From Clostridium sp. AM30-24 (GTDB lineage Bacteria; Bacillota; Clostridia; Lachnospirales; Lachnospiraceae), in contig NZ_QUJB01000001.1 of the NCBI RefSeq assembly GCF_003480435.1, forward strand, positions 1 through 64,000: DNA of 64,000 nt, read 5' to 3'. The stretch's first letter is position 1. Each line of letters opens with the position of its first letter. The translations under genes were made by a program, and so were the position numbers. This document shows positions 63,914 through 64,000 of this stretch, one piece after another. Under the pieces are notes generated by a model. It was not told where the DNA came from. It saw nothing but the letters and a program-made list of their open reading frames with translations, and ran no database searches.

Positions 63914-64000
63914 AAAGGCAGTTACTCTGCGCCTGCGGCACTCCCACATCTGCATATCCGCTTGATGACACTTTTTACAAAAGTCTTACAATATATTACT

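Overview
The window reads as chromosomal DNA of an anaerobic, endospore-forming Gram-positive bacterium of the class Clostridia, most likely Lachnospiraceae. Reasons: a Gram-positive PolC replicase at the end of the run pyrH-frr-uppS-cdsA-dxr-rseP-ispG-polC, the sporulation gene spoIVA, purine-rich Shine-Dalgarno sites, a DUF6110-type protein beside a P1B ATPase, and large secreted proteins with GLUG and cell-wall-binding repeats. The genus cannot be fixed from sequence alone.

Layout. 1-7.9 kb: an AgrC/AgrA-like two-component system divergent from a ~200 kDa surface protein whose signal peptide is out of frame by one base at a G9 tract (a candidate contingency switch). 8-11 kb: a C69 dipeptidase and a pyrophosphate-type phosphofructokinase broken by one amber codon. 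11.3-18.7 kb: an RsmH paralogue plus an LTA-synthase-like enzyme, then a metal-handling cluster (Cys-rich membrane protein with an HMA domain, short Fur-like protein, 26-aa microprotein, DUF6110 protein, P1B ATPase). 18.7-30 kb: core translation, envelope, isoprenoid and replication operon. 30-37.8 kb: accessory region with a 215-bp palindromic element, a flavodoxin/ferredoxin protein, nitrilase, FMN reductase, NUDIX protein, a MATE remnant cut by an IS200/IS605 element, a secreted transglutaminase-like protein and an XRE regulator. 37.8-41.7 kb: TPP-riboswitch-controlled thiSFGHE. 41.8-45 kb: copper module (CsoR-box promoter, CopA with a fused C-terminal CopZ domain, CsoR). 45-46.4 kb: a possible 6S-like RNA, three tRNAs (Pro, Glu, Thr), and integrase and LysR scars. 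46.4-49 kb: tyrA-aroA on the minus strand. 49.5-55 kb: an EF-G paralogue, a TPR lipoprotein and prs. 55.3-64 kb: DUF512/radical-SAM protein, der, plsY, gpsA, spoIVA, a beta-CASP metallo-hydrolase and RNase HI.

Links between genes: the two-component system may drive the surface protein through a pair of 20-bp-spaced direct repeats next to its promoter. The metal cluster shares TTAG/CTAA-type half-sites at two promoters. CsoR probably controls copA through the palindrome in its promoter. TPP controls the thi operon by a leader terminator. spoIVA has a near-consensus sigma-E promoter nested in a hairpin that would hide its ribosome site in read-through mRNA. A dispersed ~70-95 bp repeat occurs in three intergenic places. 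All function calls come from reading motifs and from knowledge of the families; no database search was run.
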